This document shows, piece by piece, positions 37,185-46,640 of a DNA stretch of 64,000 nucleotides; the first letter of the stretch is position 1; each line of letters starts with the position of its first letter. A model generated the notes under the pieces. It was not told the DNA's origin. It saw only the letters and a program-made list of their open reading frames with translations, and did not search any database. The DNA comes from Alphaproteobacteria bacterium SS10 (GTDB lineage: Bacteria; Pseudomonadota; Alphaproteobacteria; TMED2): positions 137,206-201,205 of the forward strand of contig JAHCML010000007.1 of NCBI GenBank assembly GCA_019192455.1. Direction: 5' to 3'. The position numbers and the translations under genes are program-made.

Positions 37185-38546
37185 TTACGCCTCGGTCAGG
37201 GCCCGCTCTTTGATGCGGGTCAGGGGTTTCAGCAGATAATCAAGGATGGTGCGCTTACCGGTCAGGATCTCAACCTCGGCCACCATGCCTGGTCGGATCG
37301 GCAGTTGCTCACCAGCGGTGCGGCCATCCAGATAATTGCGATCGGTACGAACCTCGATCTCGTAATACCGTTCATTGTCATCACCAAGCACGGTATCGGC
37401 GCCAATCCGCTCCAGCCGGGCGGGGAGGGAGCCATAGATGGTGAAGTCATAGGCGGTGATCTTCACCCGCACATCCTGGCCGGGGTGCAGGAACGCAATA
37501 TCGGCGGGCCGGATGCGCGCCGCGATCTTCAGGTCATCTTCCTGTGGCACAATCTCGATAAAGTCGGTGGCAGAGCGGAGCACCGCGCCCTCTGTCTTAA
37601 CCGCAACCGATTTGATCTCACCGGCAACCGGCGCGCGCAGCTCAGTCCGGCGGACCCGGTCATCTGCGGAGACCTGACGTTCAATCATGGCCGCCCGCTC
37701 AACCTGCCGTGCATTGAGGTTTTCCTGCGCCGTCGCCCGGAATGAGGATTCTAGCTCTGCCTGTCGGTTGCGGTTACCGCTCAGGCTGGCCTCAAGCCCC
37801 TGGATGGCCTCTCGCGCCTGGCGTAGTTCACCGGCGGTTTCTGTTAGTTTCTGACGAAGGCGAATTTCCTCAACCGCCGCCACAACACCATCGGCCACCA
37901 ATTCCGCCGTGATATTGAGCTCCTGCCGGACGAGACCGGTATTGGTGCTGAGCTGGCCGATCTTGGCCTGCATCTCACTGATGTTGAAGTTGGTCTGCTG
38001 TTCTTCATCTTTAAGCACAGCGAGGGCTTTGCCCAGCTGGGCTTGGCGTTCATCGAACAGCGCCCGTTCGGCGGCCACAAACTCCGGCCGGTTGGCGCTT
38101 AGTTCATCCGGGAATGATAGTTCCAAACCCGTTGCTTCTGCCGTCAACCGCGCGATGGCGGTATCGAGGCCAGCGATTTCAGCCTCACTCCCGCGTTGCT
38201 CAGCAGAGAAGGCAACATCATCGATTCTTGCCAGAACCTGGCCTGCCTGGACGAGGTCACCTTCCTGAACCAGCAGTTGTGCCAGAAGACCACCTTCAAG
38301 GCTTTGCACCACCTGAACTTCGCTGGACGGGATGACCTGGCCACTACCACGGGTAACCTCATCAACCTCGGTCGTACCGGCCCAAATCACCACCCAAACA
38401 AAGAAGGCAAAGATCGCCAGCAGTAGCAGGTTGACGGCCACAGCGGGCTTGGTCTCAGCCAGGGCGCGGTCGATGATATGCGGCAGGTCGCGACCGCTCT
38501 CAATGGCCGGTTGCTTGGCTTCTAGATCGCTGGGTTTGGCGTCCAT
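37185..38546 (-). CDS. HlyD-family type I secretion membrane-fusion protein
   Basis: A 453-residue periplasmic adaptor joining the inner-membrane exporter to the outer-membrane channel. A cytoplasmic N-terminus is followed by one membrane helix (~40-60, AVNLLLLAIFAFFVWVVIWA), a lipoyl half-motif (GSGQVIPSSEVQVVQSLEGG), a long coiled-coil hairpin (~110-290), the second lipoyl part (VRRTELRAPVAGEIKSV), and a beta-barrel ending in a conserved EVEILTGKRTILDYLLKPL. Its ATG overlaps the stop of the ABC gene (TAATG), which indicates translational coupling. The next gene, the cyclase, begins 11 bp on. Confidence 0.95.
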   Translation of the reverse strand: MDAKPSDLEAKQPAIESGRDLPHIIDRALAETKPAVAVNLLLLAIFAFFVWVVIWAGTTEVDEVTRGSGQVIPSSEVQVVQSLEGGLLAQLLVQEGDLVQAGQVLARIDDVAFSAEQRGSEAEIAGLDTAIARLTAEATGLELSFPDELSANRPEFVAAERALFDERQAQLGKALAVLKDEEQQTNFNISEMQAKIGQLSTNTGLVRQELNITAELVADGVVAAVEEIRLRQKLTETAGELRQAREAIQGLEASLSGNRNRQAELESSFRATAQENLNARQVERAAMIERQVSADDRVRRTELRAPVAGEIKSVAVKTEGAVLRSATDFIEIVPQEDDLKIAARIRPADIAFLHPGQDVRVKITAYDFTIYGSLPARLERIGADTVLGDDNERYYEIEVRTDRNYLDGRTAGEQLPIRPGMVAEVEILTGKRTILDYLLKPLTRIKERALTEA

Positions 38547-40816
38547 TAGGCACCTCCCTCAGCTTGGCCAGGTACCTTAACCTTACCGCTGCTAAGGGCC
38601 GTTAGTACCTCTTGCTTAGGGCCGCTAATGGCGATCTGGCCATGGTCCACGACGATCAGGTGGTCCACCAATGCCAGCATGCTCTGCCGGTGGGTGATCA
38701 GGACCAGGGTGCGGTCTTTCAAGTAAGGCTCAAGCCGTTTGCAAAGGGCGGTCTCACCCTGCTGATCCATGGCATTGGTTGCCTCATCAAGGATCAGGGT
38801 GTTGGCCTGGCCCAGTAGGGCACGGGCAATCGCAACCGCTTGTCGCTGACCACCGGAGAGGCCCTGGCCACGCTCGCCTAAGGGCATATCATAGCCTTGC
38901 GGATGCCGGGCGGCGAACTCGTGCACGCCGGCAATGGTCGCGGCCTCCAGGATCTGCTCATCCGTGGCATCGGGGCGGCTGGCGGCGATGTTATCCCGCA
39001 AGCTACCGCGCATCAGGAACACATCCTGTGGAACCAGAGCGATGTTGCGGCGAAGGTCAGCGGGGTCGAGCTGCGCGATATCCGTCTGATCAATGCGGAT
39101 CAGGCCAGAACGCGGTGGTGACAGACCGGCAATTAGGCGGGCCAGCGTACTCTTACCGGAGCCGACACGCCCAATAACACCAACCTTCTGTCCGGCCTCA
39201 ATCGATATGCTGATCTGGTTTAGGGCGGGCCGCTCAGCACCCGGATAGTGATAGGTGACGTCCTCAAACGCGATGTGACCATCCAGCTTGTCACGATGCA
39301 GGAAGCGGCGATCCGCCGGGCGCTCAACCGGCTCTTCCATCAGGCCGTTTAGGCCGATCAAGGCATGCCGGGCTTGTTGGAACCGGGTGGCGAGCTGGGC
39401 AACCTGGCCGAGCGGCGCAATCGACCGGGTGCCAAGGATGACACAGGCGATCAGGCCACCAACGGTGAGCGTACCATCGGCCACCAGATACATGCCGGAT
39501 AGGATGACAAAAACCGATGCCACCTGCTGCATGAACATGGCCGTGTGCAGGCCCTGCATCGCCCAGAGGCGGGATCGTTGACCAAACCAGGTGCTGGTCG
39601 CCAGCAGGTCCGCATAACGGGCCCGCAAACGCCGATCTGCGCCGGTGCTGCGGATCGTCTCAATGCCATTGATGGTCTCAACCATCAGGCCGTGACGGGT
39701 GTCGTCCGCCACCTGTGCCCGCTCAATCAACCGGCGTAGTGGCCATTGAATGGCCAGACCTACAAGCGCGATGACAAAGACGCAGAGCGCCAGACCAAAG
39801 GCGATGGGCCCACCAATCAGGTAGATGACGCCAAGGAACAGGAAGACAAAGGGCAGGTCGACCATGGCGGCGAGCGTGGCGGAGGTGAAGAACTCACGCA
39901 CGCTCTCAAACTCACGCAGCATGTTGGCGAGCGCCCCAGAGGCACGCCCTTGCAGCCGGTCGAGTTGAATATCCAGCATCTGGTCAAACAGGCGGCCCGC
40001 GAGCTTCAAATCTGCCCGGCGTCCGGCGACATCAATGAAGTACCCGCGCAGGCCTCGCAGTAAGAAATCGAAGCCGAATACGACCAGTGCGCCAAGGCCC
40101 AAAGCCCAGCCGGTTTCTAACGCTGCGTTGGGCAGCACCCGGTCATAGACATTCATAATGAAGAGCGGCGTTGCCAGACCAAACAGATTGATCATTAGCG
40201 AGGCGAGTGCCACCTGGGCATAGATCCAGCGGTTCTGGCTAACGGGTCCCCAGAACCAATGATCAGCCATGGTCTTTGTGACGTCTGGCCGGGCAGAGGC
40301 CGTGCCCATCGCCTCCCATTCCATCACGGGCTGTACGATCAGTGGCGGATGTTTGAGCTTAAGACTGTCGAGCTTGCTACGGCCCATCCGCGTCCGGCTC
40401 TCATCATTACCTGAGGTGCCGATGCGCTTAATCTCTGCGGTGTCCTCATCCCAGGACAGCAGTACGAGGACACCTTTCTCTGTGTGGATGAGGGCGGGTA
40501 GCTCGGCCGCGGTCAACTGGCCCGGGCGCTTGCCGCTCAGCCTGGCATCGAAGCCGGCACGTTCAGCGGCGCGAATGACTAGATCAATATCGGGTTTGCC
40601 CTCGGCATCAGCCGGGCGCCAGGGCAGGCCAGCGGTCAAGCTTGCCAGGCTGCGCGGTTTACCGGCCCAGCGCGTCACATAGGCAAGGGCGTCCAGCAAT
40701 GGGGCCGTTTCACCATCGGAATTGCGCACAGCATCAGTGGTAGCCCCACCCGCTTTCGCGGCGGTGCGATCATTTGACGGCAAATCAACGGTTTTGGCCT
40801 CGCTCATGACGGCCAT
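38546..40816 (-). CDS. Type I secretion ABC transporter (LapB/HlyB-like) with C39-like domain
   Basis: A 756-residue inner-membrane export ATPase. Residues ~35-160 are a C39-peptidase-like domain whose catalytic Cys position reads Ala (LLDALAYVTRW), so it is a non-cleaving CLD that holds RTX substrates, as in HlyB and LapB. Six membrane segments lie at ~190-480 (with FGLATPLFIMNVYDRVLPN typical of LapB types). The nucleotide-binding domain has GRVGSGKST, signature LSGGQRQ and Walker B TLILDEATNAMDQQGE. ATG 40816, or ATG 40807 nine bases later, starts the gene. It ends in a 1-bp overlap with hlyD. Substrates are likely the RTX proteins encoded at 26.2 kb, and perhaps those at 11.5 and 62.8 kb. 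Confidence 0.95.
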   Translation of the reverse strand: MAVMSEAKTVDLPSNDRTAAKAGGATTDAVRNSDGETAPLLDALAYVTRWAGKPRSLASLTAGLPWRPADAEGKPDIDLVIRAAERAGFDARLSGKRPGQLTAAELPALIHTEKGVLVLLSWDEDTAEIKRIGTSGNDESRTRMGRSKLDSLKLKHPPLIVQPVMEWEAMGTASARPDVTKTMADHWFWGPVSQNRWIYAQVALASLMINLFGLATPLFIMNVYDRVLPNAALETGWALGLGALVVFGFDFLLRGLRGYFIDVAGRRADLKLAGRLFDQMLDIQLDRLQGRASGALANMLREFESVREFFTSATLAAMVDLPFVFLFLGVIYLIGGPIAFGLALCVFVIALVGLAIQWPLRRLIERAQVADDTRHGLMVETINGIETIRSTGADRRLRARYADLLATSTWFGQRSRLWAMQGLHTAMFMQQVASVFVILSGMYLVADGTLTVGGLIACVILGTRSIAPLGQVAQLATRFQQARHALIGLNGLMEEPVERPADRRFLHRDKLDGHIAFEDVTYHYPGAERPALNQISISIEAGQKVGVIGRVGSGKSTLARLIAGLSPPRSGLIRIDQTDIAQLDPADLRRNIALVPQDVFLMRGSLRDNIAASRPDATDEQILEAATIAGVHEFAARHPQGYDMPLGERGQGLSGGQRQAVAIARALLGQANTLILDEATNAMDQQGETALCKRLEPYLKDRTLVLITHRQSMLALVDHLIVVDHGQIAISGPKQEVLTALSSGKVKVPGQAEGGA

Positions 40817-40920
40817 GGTAGTGGGTTTGTGCGCGCAATGAAACGTTGGGCTGCGCTTTGAGAGCCCAACAGCTTCAATGATTTAGCAAGCGTGACCTGT
40901 TGGCCCGGCCCGGCTGACGC

Positions 40921-43011
40921 TTACTCGGCGTCAACCTCAACCAGGGTGCTGTCGATATCCAGCACATGGCGCAGGCGCCCCATGGCGGTGAACAGACGGT
41001 AATTCGCGCGGATTAGGTCGCTTTGGCCGTTGTTCAGAGAGACGCGAGCGAGGAAGCGCTCATTCTCACTATCGAGCAGGTCGAGAAGAGTCCGGCGACC
41101 AGCTTCAAACTGGCGTTGATAGGCATCAACGACCGCATTGGCTGACTCAACTCGCTCAGCGAGCTGCTCAATCTGCTTCTGGGTGATGGTGACTTCAGCA
41201 TAGCTGGAGCGCACCTCTTCCTCGATCAGGCGGAACCGCTCTTCCGTCTCTTGGTCAGCGGCGTCCTTCTCACGCATCAGGCGCTTGCGCGCAGCGTACT
41301 CGGCACCACCGGTTGGAAAATCCCAAACCATGCGCACCAGGGCGCGGGTCTCTTCCTCACCGCCACCCAGGCCATCAACATCAGAGCCACGGTTGTAGCT
41401 GATGTCAGCGTCAAAACGTGGGTAGAGGTCACCCTCGGCTGCCTCGACCTCATGGGACAGGCTGTGGGCGTTGAACCGGCTAGCGGTAATGAAGGGGTTC
41501 TCTTCGGTTGCGATCGCAACTGCCTCACCAATGGTGGTGGGGATTGGCTCAGCGGGTGGGTTTAGTGGGCCCAACTCACCAGGCATGGAACCAACAGCTT
41601 CCTTAAAGTCAGCGCTAGCAATCGCCAGCTGCTCTTCAAAGCCAAGCAGGACCTCACGGGCAAGGGCCAGGCGGCTCTCAGTTTGTGAGACATCGCCGCT
41701 ATCACCAGCGCCCGCCTCAGCCCGGCGTTGAATGTCGGACAGGGTTTGGACGTGGAAATCGACGTTATCGCGGGCAAAGCTGGCATTGCGGCGTGATTGC
41801 TGAACCAGTAGGTACGCTTCAATCGCGCGCAGACCAATCTGCTCTTGGCTGTCGGACTCGACAAACTGGGACTGGCTCAAACGCTGGCGCGCGGCTTCAA
41901 CCAGATTTGGGGTCGCGAAGAAATCAAACAGCAGCTGGCGCAGGCGAACCGTACCCTCATTGGCAAAGCCGGTGACATCTGGGTCACCGCCTGGGCCACG
42001 GGTTGGGCGTGCGCGGGTTGTGCGGTTGTCGGTGTTGCGATAGCCGCTGGACGCCTCAAGTGAGACGGTTGGGAAGAAGTCAGAGCGCTGCTCACGCAAG
42101 GCCTCGCGGGTAGCCAGGATCGATGCCCGGTCACCAAGCACACGCGGGTGGTTTTCAATGGCTAGGTGAATGATCGCCTTCACATCACCATTGGCTTCAC
42201 CGGCAACGACGGTTGCGGCTTCTGCCACCTGAACAAAGTCACGGGATAGGCCACTGGCGGTTGCCAGGACGCTTTCGGAGTCGCTGCTAGCCACTTCAAC
42301 AGCCTCAACCGGTGCCGTGTCGGCTTCCATGGTCTCAATGGCGTCCGCGGTCTCAACTGTCTCTACATCAATGGTCAGGCCGGTCGTCTTGGCTTCCACT
42401 GGTGCTTCTGGCTTCGCAGAAGGCACGGGCACTGGGGACAGGATGATGATTTCGGTTCGAACCGGAACGTCACCGGAGAAGATCTCCGTTGCGCCTTCGG
42501 TTTCTGCAGCGTCGGCGGTTTCAACCGCTTCATCAGAAATCTCAGCAACTTCAGCGGGCGTTTCGGTTGCTGCAACGTCGGTTTCAGCCGCAACCGGCTC
42601 AACGGCTTCCGCGAGCGGGGCGGTCAGGGTTGCCGGGACAACCTCTTCGGTCTGCTCAGCGGTTGTCTCGGCAGTGTCACCGGCAAGCTCGGCCAACTGG
42701 TCGGCGAGCCATTCTTTGGAATCTGTGATCTGGGTATCGGTTAGCGCGGCAGCCATGGCCTCGGCTTTGGCATAGGCCTCGGCCAGTTGGTCATCGCTAT
42801 CGGCGCTGACTGCCTCTGCCTGCTGTTCACCAAGCCATTCGGGGGCCTGTTCGGCACCGACGGGCGCGATACTGTCGAGGCGGCCAATGACCGGACCATC
42901 AGCGGTGGCGTCTTCTGCGGTTGCGGTTTGCGGCTCAGCGGCGATGAGGCCGATGGCGAGCGCGACGGTTGCTGCCCCAGACAGCAGGAAATGCTTAAAC
43001 GGTGTGGTCAT
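40921..43011 (-). CDS. TolC-family outer membrane protein with long acidic N-terminal extension
   Basis: A 696-residue type I secretion outer-membrane channel. A signal peptide (residues 1-33, FLLSGAATVALAIGLIAAEP) is followed by ~230 residues of Ala/Glu/Thr/Val-rich, acidic low-complexity sequence. The outer-membrane-efflux domain begins near residue 270 (IIHLAIENHPRVLGDRASI). Two efflux repeats follow, with SQFVESDSQEQIGLRAIEAYL and YQRQFEAGRRTLLDLLDSENE. Usual TolC-like length is 430-500, so the extension is exceptional. ATG 43011 is chosen over TTG 43023. It leads the operon TolC, ABC, HlyD, cyclase; 104 bp separate it from the ABC start. The extension is in the periplasm if the signal peptide is used. 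Confidence 0.9.
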   Translation of the reverse strand: MTTPFKHFLLSGAATVALAIGLIAAEPQTATAEDATADGPVIGRLDSIAPVGAEQAPEWLGEQQAEAVSADSDDQLAEAYAKAEAMAAALTDTQITDSKEWLADQLAELAGDTAETTAEQTEEVVPATLTAPLAEAVEPVAAETDVAATETPAEVAEISDEAVETADAAETEGATEIFSGDVPVRTEIIILSPVPVPSAKPEAPVEAKTTGLTIDVETVETADAIETMEADTAPVEAVEVASSDSESVLATASGLSRDFVQVAEAATVVAGEANGDVKAIIHLAIENHPRVLGDRASILATREALREQRSDFFPTVSLEASSGYRNTDNRTTRARPTRGPGGDPDVTGFANEGTVRLRQLLFDFFATPNLVEAARQRLSQSQFVESDSQEQIGLRAIEAYLLVQQSRRNASFARDNVDFHVQTLSDIQRRAEAGAGDSGDVSQTESRLALAREVLLGFEEQLAIASADFKEAVGSMPGELGPLNPPAEPIPTTIGEAVAIATEENPFITASRFNAHSLSHEVEAAEGDLYPRFDADISYNRGSDVDGLGGGEEETRALVRMVWDFPTGGAEYAARKRLMREKDAADQETEERFRLIEEEVRSSYAEVTITQKQIEQLAERVESANAVVDAYQRQFEAGRRTLLDLLDSENERFLARVSLNNGQSDLIRANYRLFTAMGRLRHVLDIDSTLVEVDAE

Positions 43012-43286
43012 CCTAAACACCAACCCCAGGCGCCTGGCGGGCGCGTTGAATTACTTATGGTTGCTCTGGACTAGCTAAGGATCAAATGGCCTGTAAAGCG
43101 CTGTCCCGGCCCTGCCCGACCGGTAGCCCCCTTGAAGGCGGCTATGTACCGCAAAAAACAAGCGCTTTGCAAACCTGCCACAGGGTTGAGGTATTAGGGT
43201 AAACCTACCCCAGAATGCAGTGAGTCGCCGAAATTAGGCCAAAACCGCAGAAAACTGCGCCCGATTCGTTGGAGGTCCAAGGGTGC

Positions 43287-44345
43287 TTAAGCCTGTGGAT
43301 TTATCGCTTCCGCGGCACCAACACCGCTCAAAAACGCGCTTTCTGCCCGATTGCCGAGGCACCAATCCCCGGCCAGGGTCAGGCCCAGCGAGGCGTCGTG
43401 AACGCATGGTTTGCCGTAGGCATCAGGCGCGAAGGCATAGCGCCAACGATGCGCGGTTTTATGCACGATGGGTGGTAGGTCGGTTTTCAAAGTCTCTGCA
43501 ACCAAGCCCAACATCTGCTCGATCACGGTGTCATTGCCCTCTTCTAGATGCGTAGCAGACCAGTCGGGGGCTGCATGCACCACATAGCCATGCCAGGCAG
43601 CACCGGCGTCAGAGCTGGCGCTCTTGCCGATCCAGGCCAGAGGATGATCCTTAAATTGCCGCGCTTCCGCGTCTAACGGCAGCGCCTGTTCAAAGGCAAT
43701 CATCAGGGACCAGCAGGGCACCATCGGCGTGGAGGCCGCGGTGATCATTCGCTCAAGCCGATTGGCATCCTCGATATCGGCGGCGGTTAATAGGTCTTTT
43801 GCTTGGGGCGCTGGGATGGCCATCAAGAGGTGGTCGTAGGGCCCGTGCTGATCACCCAGCTGATCTTCCAGCAGCCAGCCATGCAGCGCTTTGGAAATCT
43901 TGGTGATCTGGGTCTGGCGGTACCGCTCAACGGTCAGCCGTTGTTGTTTTGCCTGTTTATCGACGGCGGCCATCATGACCCGGCCAAGGGCACTCATCCC
44001 GGGTGTGCCAACGAAGCGCGGGCGCTGTGCGTCGACTGATACCGGCGGACCGTCTGCGATTGGCGCGGTCCATTCTTCCGCCTGCCCGGCGGCGATTGCG
44101 TCCCGCAGAATGCCCTGAAGCCTTGGGTCGGATGCCCGGACATATTGGGCGCCATGGTTGAAGGATCGATCATTAGGTAGGCGCCGGGTGGCCAGCCGAC
44201 CACCCAACCCGCGTGACTTATCAAAGATGGTCAGCTGCGGCGCTGGTTTGCCATTGGCAATCAGGTGCCACGCGGCGGCCAGGCCGGCGAGGCCGGCGCC
44301 GATAATGGCGATCGATGGCGCATCGGATGGGAACGCATCGGACAT
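43287..44345 (-). CDS. FAD-dependent oxidoreductase, renalase/amine-oxidase-like
   Basis: A 352-residue flavoprotein. The N-terminal Rossmann motif IAIIGAGLAGLAAAWHL binds the ADP of FAD. RGLGGRLATRR is the renalase/amine-oxidase second FAD motif. The C-terminal motif LTLAGDWCLGNRAESAFLSG closes the FAD site. Bacterial renalase-like enzymes oxidise dihydronicotinamide isomers; other members act on amines or carotenoid-like substrates, so the substrate is open. It stands downstream of the DUF882 gene on the same strand (61 bp). The 275 bp between its end and the TolC gene start (43012-43286) show no gene; they must hold the exporter promoter, but I recognise no element. Confidence 0.85.
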   Translation of the reverse strand: MSDAFPSDAPSIAIIGAGLAGLAAAWHLIANGKPAPQLTIFDKSRGLGGRLATRRLPNDRSFNHGAQYVRASDPRLQGILRDAIAAGQAEEWTAPIADGPPVSVDAQRPRFVGTPGMSALGRVMMAAVDKQAKQQRLTVERYRQTQITKISKALHGWLLEDQLGDQHGPYDHLLMAIPAPQAKDLLTAADIEDANRLERMITAASTPMVPCWSLMIAFEQALPLDAEARQFKDHPLAWIGKSASSDAGAAWHGYVVHAAPDWSATHLEEGNDTVIEQMLGLVAETLKTDLPPIVHKTAHRWRYAFAPDAYGKPCVHDASLGLTLAGDWCLGNRAESAFLSGVGAAEAINPQA

Positions 44346-44406
44346 AGTTCAGTAATTCGCTGGGTTTCGGTAAGTGGGTGGTCAACTTACAGGCTCGGCA
44401 GGGGCC

Positions 44407-45021
44407 TTACCACTTACGCACCTTACCGACATCAAAATGCACATGGGTCGAGTATCGACCCACCCCACCGATATGGAGGTCGTTGAGGTAGTTACAAATG
44501 CTCCTCGGGCTCCGCTCGGGGATTTGGAAATCCACCGCCTTGCCGCTGATATGGAGGCTATTGCTCGCCACACCGGGGATCCGCTCGGCCAGGCGCTCAT
44601 TCGTGCTGCGGGTTCGATAGCCGCTGGTGATTAGCAGTGGGCGGTCCGCGCCAAAGCGTTGCTGCACGACGTAGAGCACATCGAACAGCTTGCGGTTCAT
44701 CTGATGGTAGCGCTGCACATGATGGTCGCGCAGATGCCAGTCGAGACGCCGTAAAGCATTGCGGTCGTAAAAACCGTTGCGCACATGGGCCAGACGCAAA
44801 TGCTCGTCAGTATTTTTGTTGTAGAGCCAAAGGCCACGGGTGCGTGGCAGGCGAATGGCACGGGTGGCGGCCGCCGCGTCACGTAAGGGCACGCTTGCCA
44901 TGGCCAGCGCCAAACCTGATAGGCCAGCCAGCAGGTGCCGCCGATCCAACTTGGGATCGGTCGTCTGCTCAGATGCCGCAAAGGCCTCTGCCAGATTGTT
45001 GGGTGCCGCTTGCTCGCCCAT
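44407..45021 (-). CDS. DUF882/YcbK-type M15 peptidase-like exported protein
   Basis: A 204-residue exported protein of the YcbK/DUF882 group within the M15 peptidase clan. A twin-arginine-like signal starts near residue 26 (DRRHLLAGLSGLALAMASVP) and ends near AAAATRA. The metal-site residues are visible: SGYRTRSTN (His/Asp-clan GYR motif), SLHISGKAVDF (H and D ligands) and HVHFDVG (third His). Members act on peptidoglycan cross-links or bind murein in the periplasm. It is followed by the FAD-enzyme gene on the same strand. The 158 bp before it (to 45179) hold nothing I recognise. Confidence 0.88.
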   Translation of the reverse strand: MGEQAAPNNLAEAFAASEQTTDPKLDRRHLLAGLSGLALAMASVPLRDAAAATRAIRLPRTRGLWLYNKNTDEHLRLAHVRNGFYDRNALRRLDWHLRDHHVQRYHQMNRKLFDVLYVVQQRFGADRPLLITSGYRTRSTNERLAERIPGVASNSLHISGKAVDFQIPERSPRSICNYLNDLHIGGVGRYSTHVHFDVGKVRKW

Positions 45022-45179
45022 GTGCCCGAATGGCTAACGCATTCTCAGTTAAAACAGATGAACTGAAGCTGGCAGCGGCGGGCGCTTGGCTCAACAAAAC
45101 CCGGTAACCGGTCATTCTTTAGACAGGTAGCGTGTTGCCCCCGTCACGCCTGTATTAAGCGGGGCATCAAAAGTGCGGA

Positions 45180-45710
45180 TTAGCTGATCGTGTCGCCTAG
45201 CTGGCGGTAGGCGCCATCATGATAAATCAGCGGCTGCCGTGTTGGGTCGGCGAGGGCGGCCGTCACGTCTGCGATCACCACTGTGTGGGTTCCGTGATCT
45301 GTGGTTGATGCAATGCGGGCAACCACATGACCCAGCGCATCAGCGAGATAGGGCACGCCGTCGGGGTCGGTTTGCCAATCCCCGTGGCGGAACCGATCAC
45401 CAGGTTCTGGCTCGGTCGCGAAGGCGTTGCTAATCGCCGATTGATCATCACCCAGAATGTTGATGCTTAACAGCGTGCCAACCTCAATATGCGGGCTGAT
45501 CTTGGCGTCCCGGTTGATGCAGGCAACCAGGCTCGGTGGCTCCATCGATAGGGAGGTGACGGAAGAGGCGGTCAACCCATAGCGCTCGCCACTCTCAGGG
45601 TCCGCCATTGCGATTACCGTAACCGTCTGCCCGCAGCTACGCATGGCCAGGCGAAAGGCGTTGGCGGTTTGGTTCAGCTGGGGCGCTATGGCGGCGGCGG
45701 GATCGGGCAT
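45180..45710 (-). CDS. Flavin reductase-like (FMN-binding split barrel) protein
   Basis: A 176-residue protein of the flavin-reductase-like family, which reduces FMN or FAD with NAD(P)H for a partner oxygenase. The fold signs are FRLAMRSCGQTVTVIAM, RYGLTASSVTSLSMEPPSLVACIN (the FMN phosphate loop), LSINILGDDQ, and a later HTVVIADVTAAL. Length matches the family. No monooxygenase component is adjacent. It is divergent from the sigma-factor gene with 237 bp between starts. Confidence 0.88.
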   Translation of the reverse strand: MPDPAAAIAPQLNQTANAFRLAMRSCGQTVTVIAMADPESGERYGLTASSVTSLSMEPPSLVACINRDAKISPHIEVGTLLSINILGDDQSAISNAFATEPEPGDRFRHGDWQTDPDGVPYLADALGHVVARIASTTDHGTHTVVIADVTAALADPTRQPLIYHDGAYRQLGDTIS

Positions 45711-45947
45711 CGCTTGAAAGTCTCAAAAATCACGCGTTCATCGGTTGATGGCCATGACATAGGGCGATTCAGGGTCAGCGACAAATTCTTCTGACGCCTT
45801 GACCGTTTCAGAAGTTTTTTCAAAACCAGCGCAGGTTCTTCGCCAACTGGACCGTGTTGAACAGTAATCTAGGCAAAGACTAACAGCGGGCGTTGGCAAA
45901 GGTTGCGGAATGAGCGGGTCTTGGATGGTGCGGTCGGGGGCTGCTTG

Positions 45948-46595
45948 ATGGCAGGAACGGCGGCACTGAACACAGCAGATGACCGGGGTGAGGAGGCCTC
46001 GGATCATGAGCTGATGGCAGCCATTGCCCGTGGCGACCGCAACGCCTTTGGCGTGTTGGTGGCCCGGCATTTGGGGCGTGCCATGGTCATTGCCCGCGGT
46101 TTTGATGGGTTAGAGGCGGATGCCGAGGATGTGGTCCAAGAGGCATTCACCAAGGTTTGGACGAGTGCCGCGGATTGGCAGCCACCGGCGGAAGGGTCCG
46201 TTGAGGACCGAAAACAGGCCGGGCGGGCGCGGTTCACCACCTGGTTCCACCGGGTTCTGGTCAATCGATGCATTGACCGGCAGCGTCAGGTGAAGCGCGG
46301 TGGCCGTGGTCGGCATGCGGCGTTGGATAGTATTGCCGAGCCTGCGGATGACCGACCCAGTGTCACTGATCGGCTTGAGGCTGATGATCGTGACCGGCTG
46401 GTTCGGGACGCGATTGCGACACTGCCAGAGCGGCAGCGGATTGCCCTGACCCTCTGTGCGTTTGAGGGACACAGCAATGCCGAGGCCGGTGAGATTATGG
46501 GGCTGGGCGTTAAGGCGGTGGAAGCGCTGCTGGTAAGGGCCCGGCGGCAATTACGAGAGGTTCTGGATCCCAACCTGCTGACAATGGCGGGCTAG
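45948..46595 (+). CDS. ECF-type RNA polymerase sigma factor
   Basis: A 215-residue sigma-70-family (group 4) factor. Region 2 has DHELMAAIARGDRNAFGVLVARHL and AEDVVQEAFTKVW; region 4 has IATLPERQRIALTLCAFEGHSNAEAGEIMGLGVKAVEALLVRARRQL, the helix-turn-helix that binds the -35. A charged linker of ~45 residues lies between. ATG 45948 is preferred over TTG 45903. It is followed by a short membrane protein (46 bp) and a CpxP-like gene, a common layout for an ECF factor with membrane control. Downstream DUF1800/DUF1501 genes are probably in the same unit. Confidence 0.92.
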   Translation: MAGTAALNTADDRGEEASDHELMAAIARGDRNAFGVLVARHLGRAMVIARGFDGLEADAEDVVQEAFTKVWTSAADWQPPAEGSVEDRKQAGRARFTTWFHRVLVNRCIDRQRQVKRGGRGRHAALDSIAEPADDRPSVTDRLEADDRDRLVRDAIATLPERQRIALTLCAFEGHSNAEAGEIMGLGVKAVEALLVRARRQLREVLDPNLLTMAG

Positions 46596-46640
46596 GGCAA
46601 TCCGATGGGGATGATGGTTTAAGATGTGGGAAGCAGAGTG

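Noticed and set aside
42317..42775. 152-residue plus-strand frame opposite the TolC extension
   Set aside because: It is a Ser/Ala/Val low-complexity mirror of the Ala/Glu/Thr/Val extension. The real gene is the minus-strand TolC.
37185..43011. Considered the exporter as an RND or bacteriocin-type peptidase exporter
   Set aside because: The ATPase has a full ABC domain and a C39-like domain without catalytic Cys, and HlyD is the type I adaptor, so RTX type I secretion fits.
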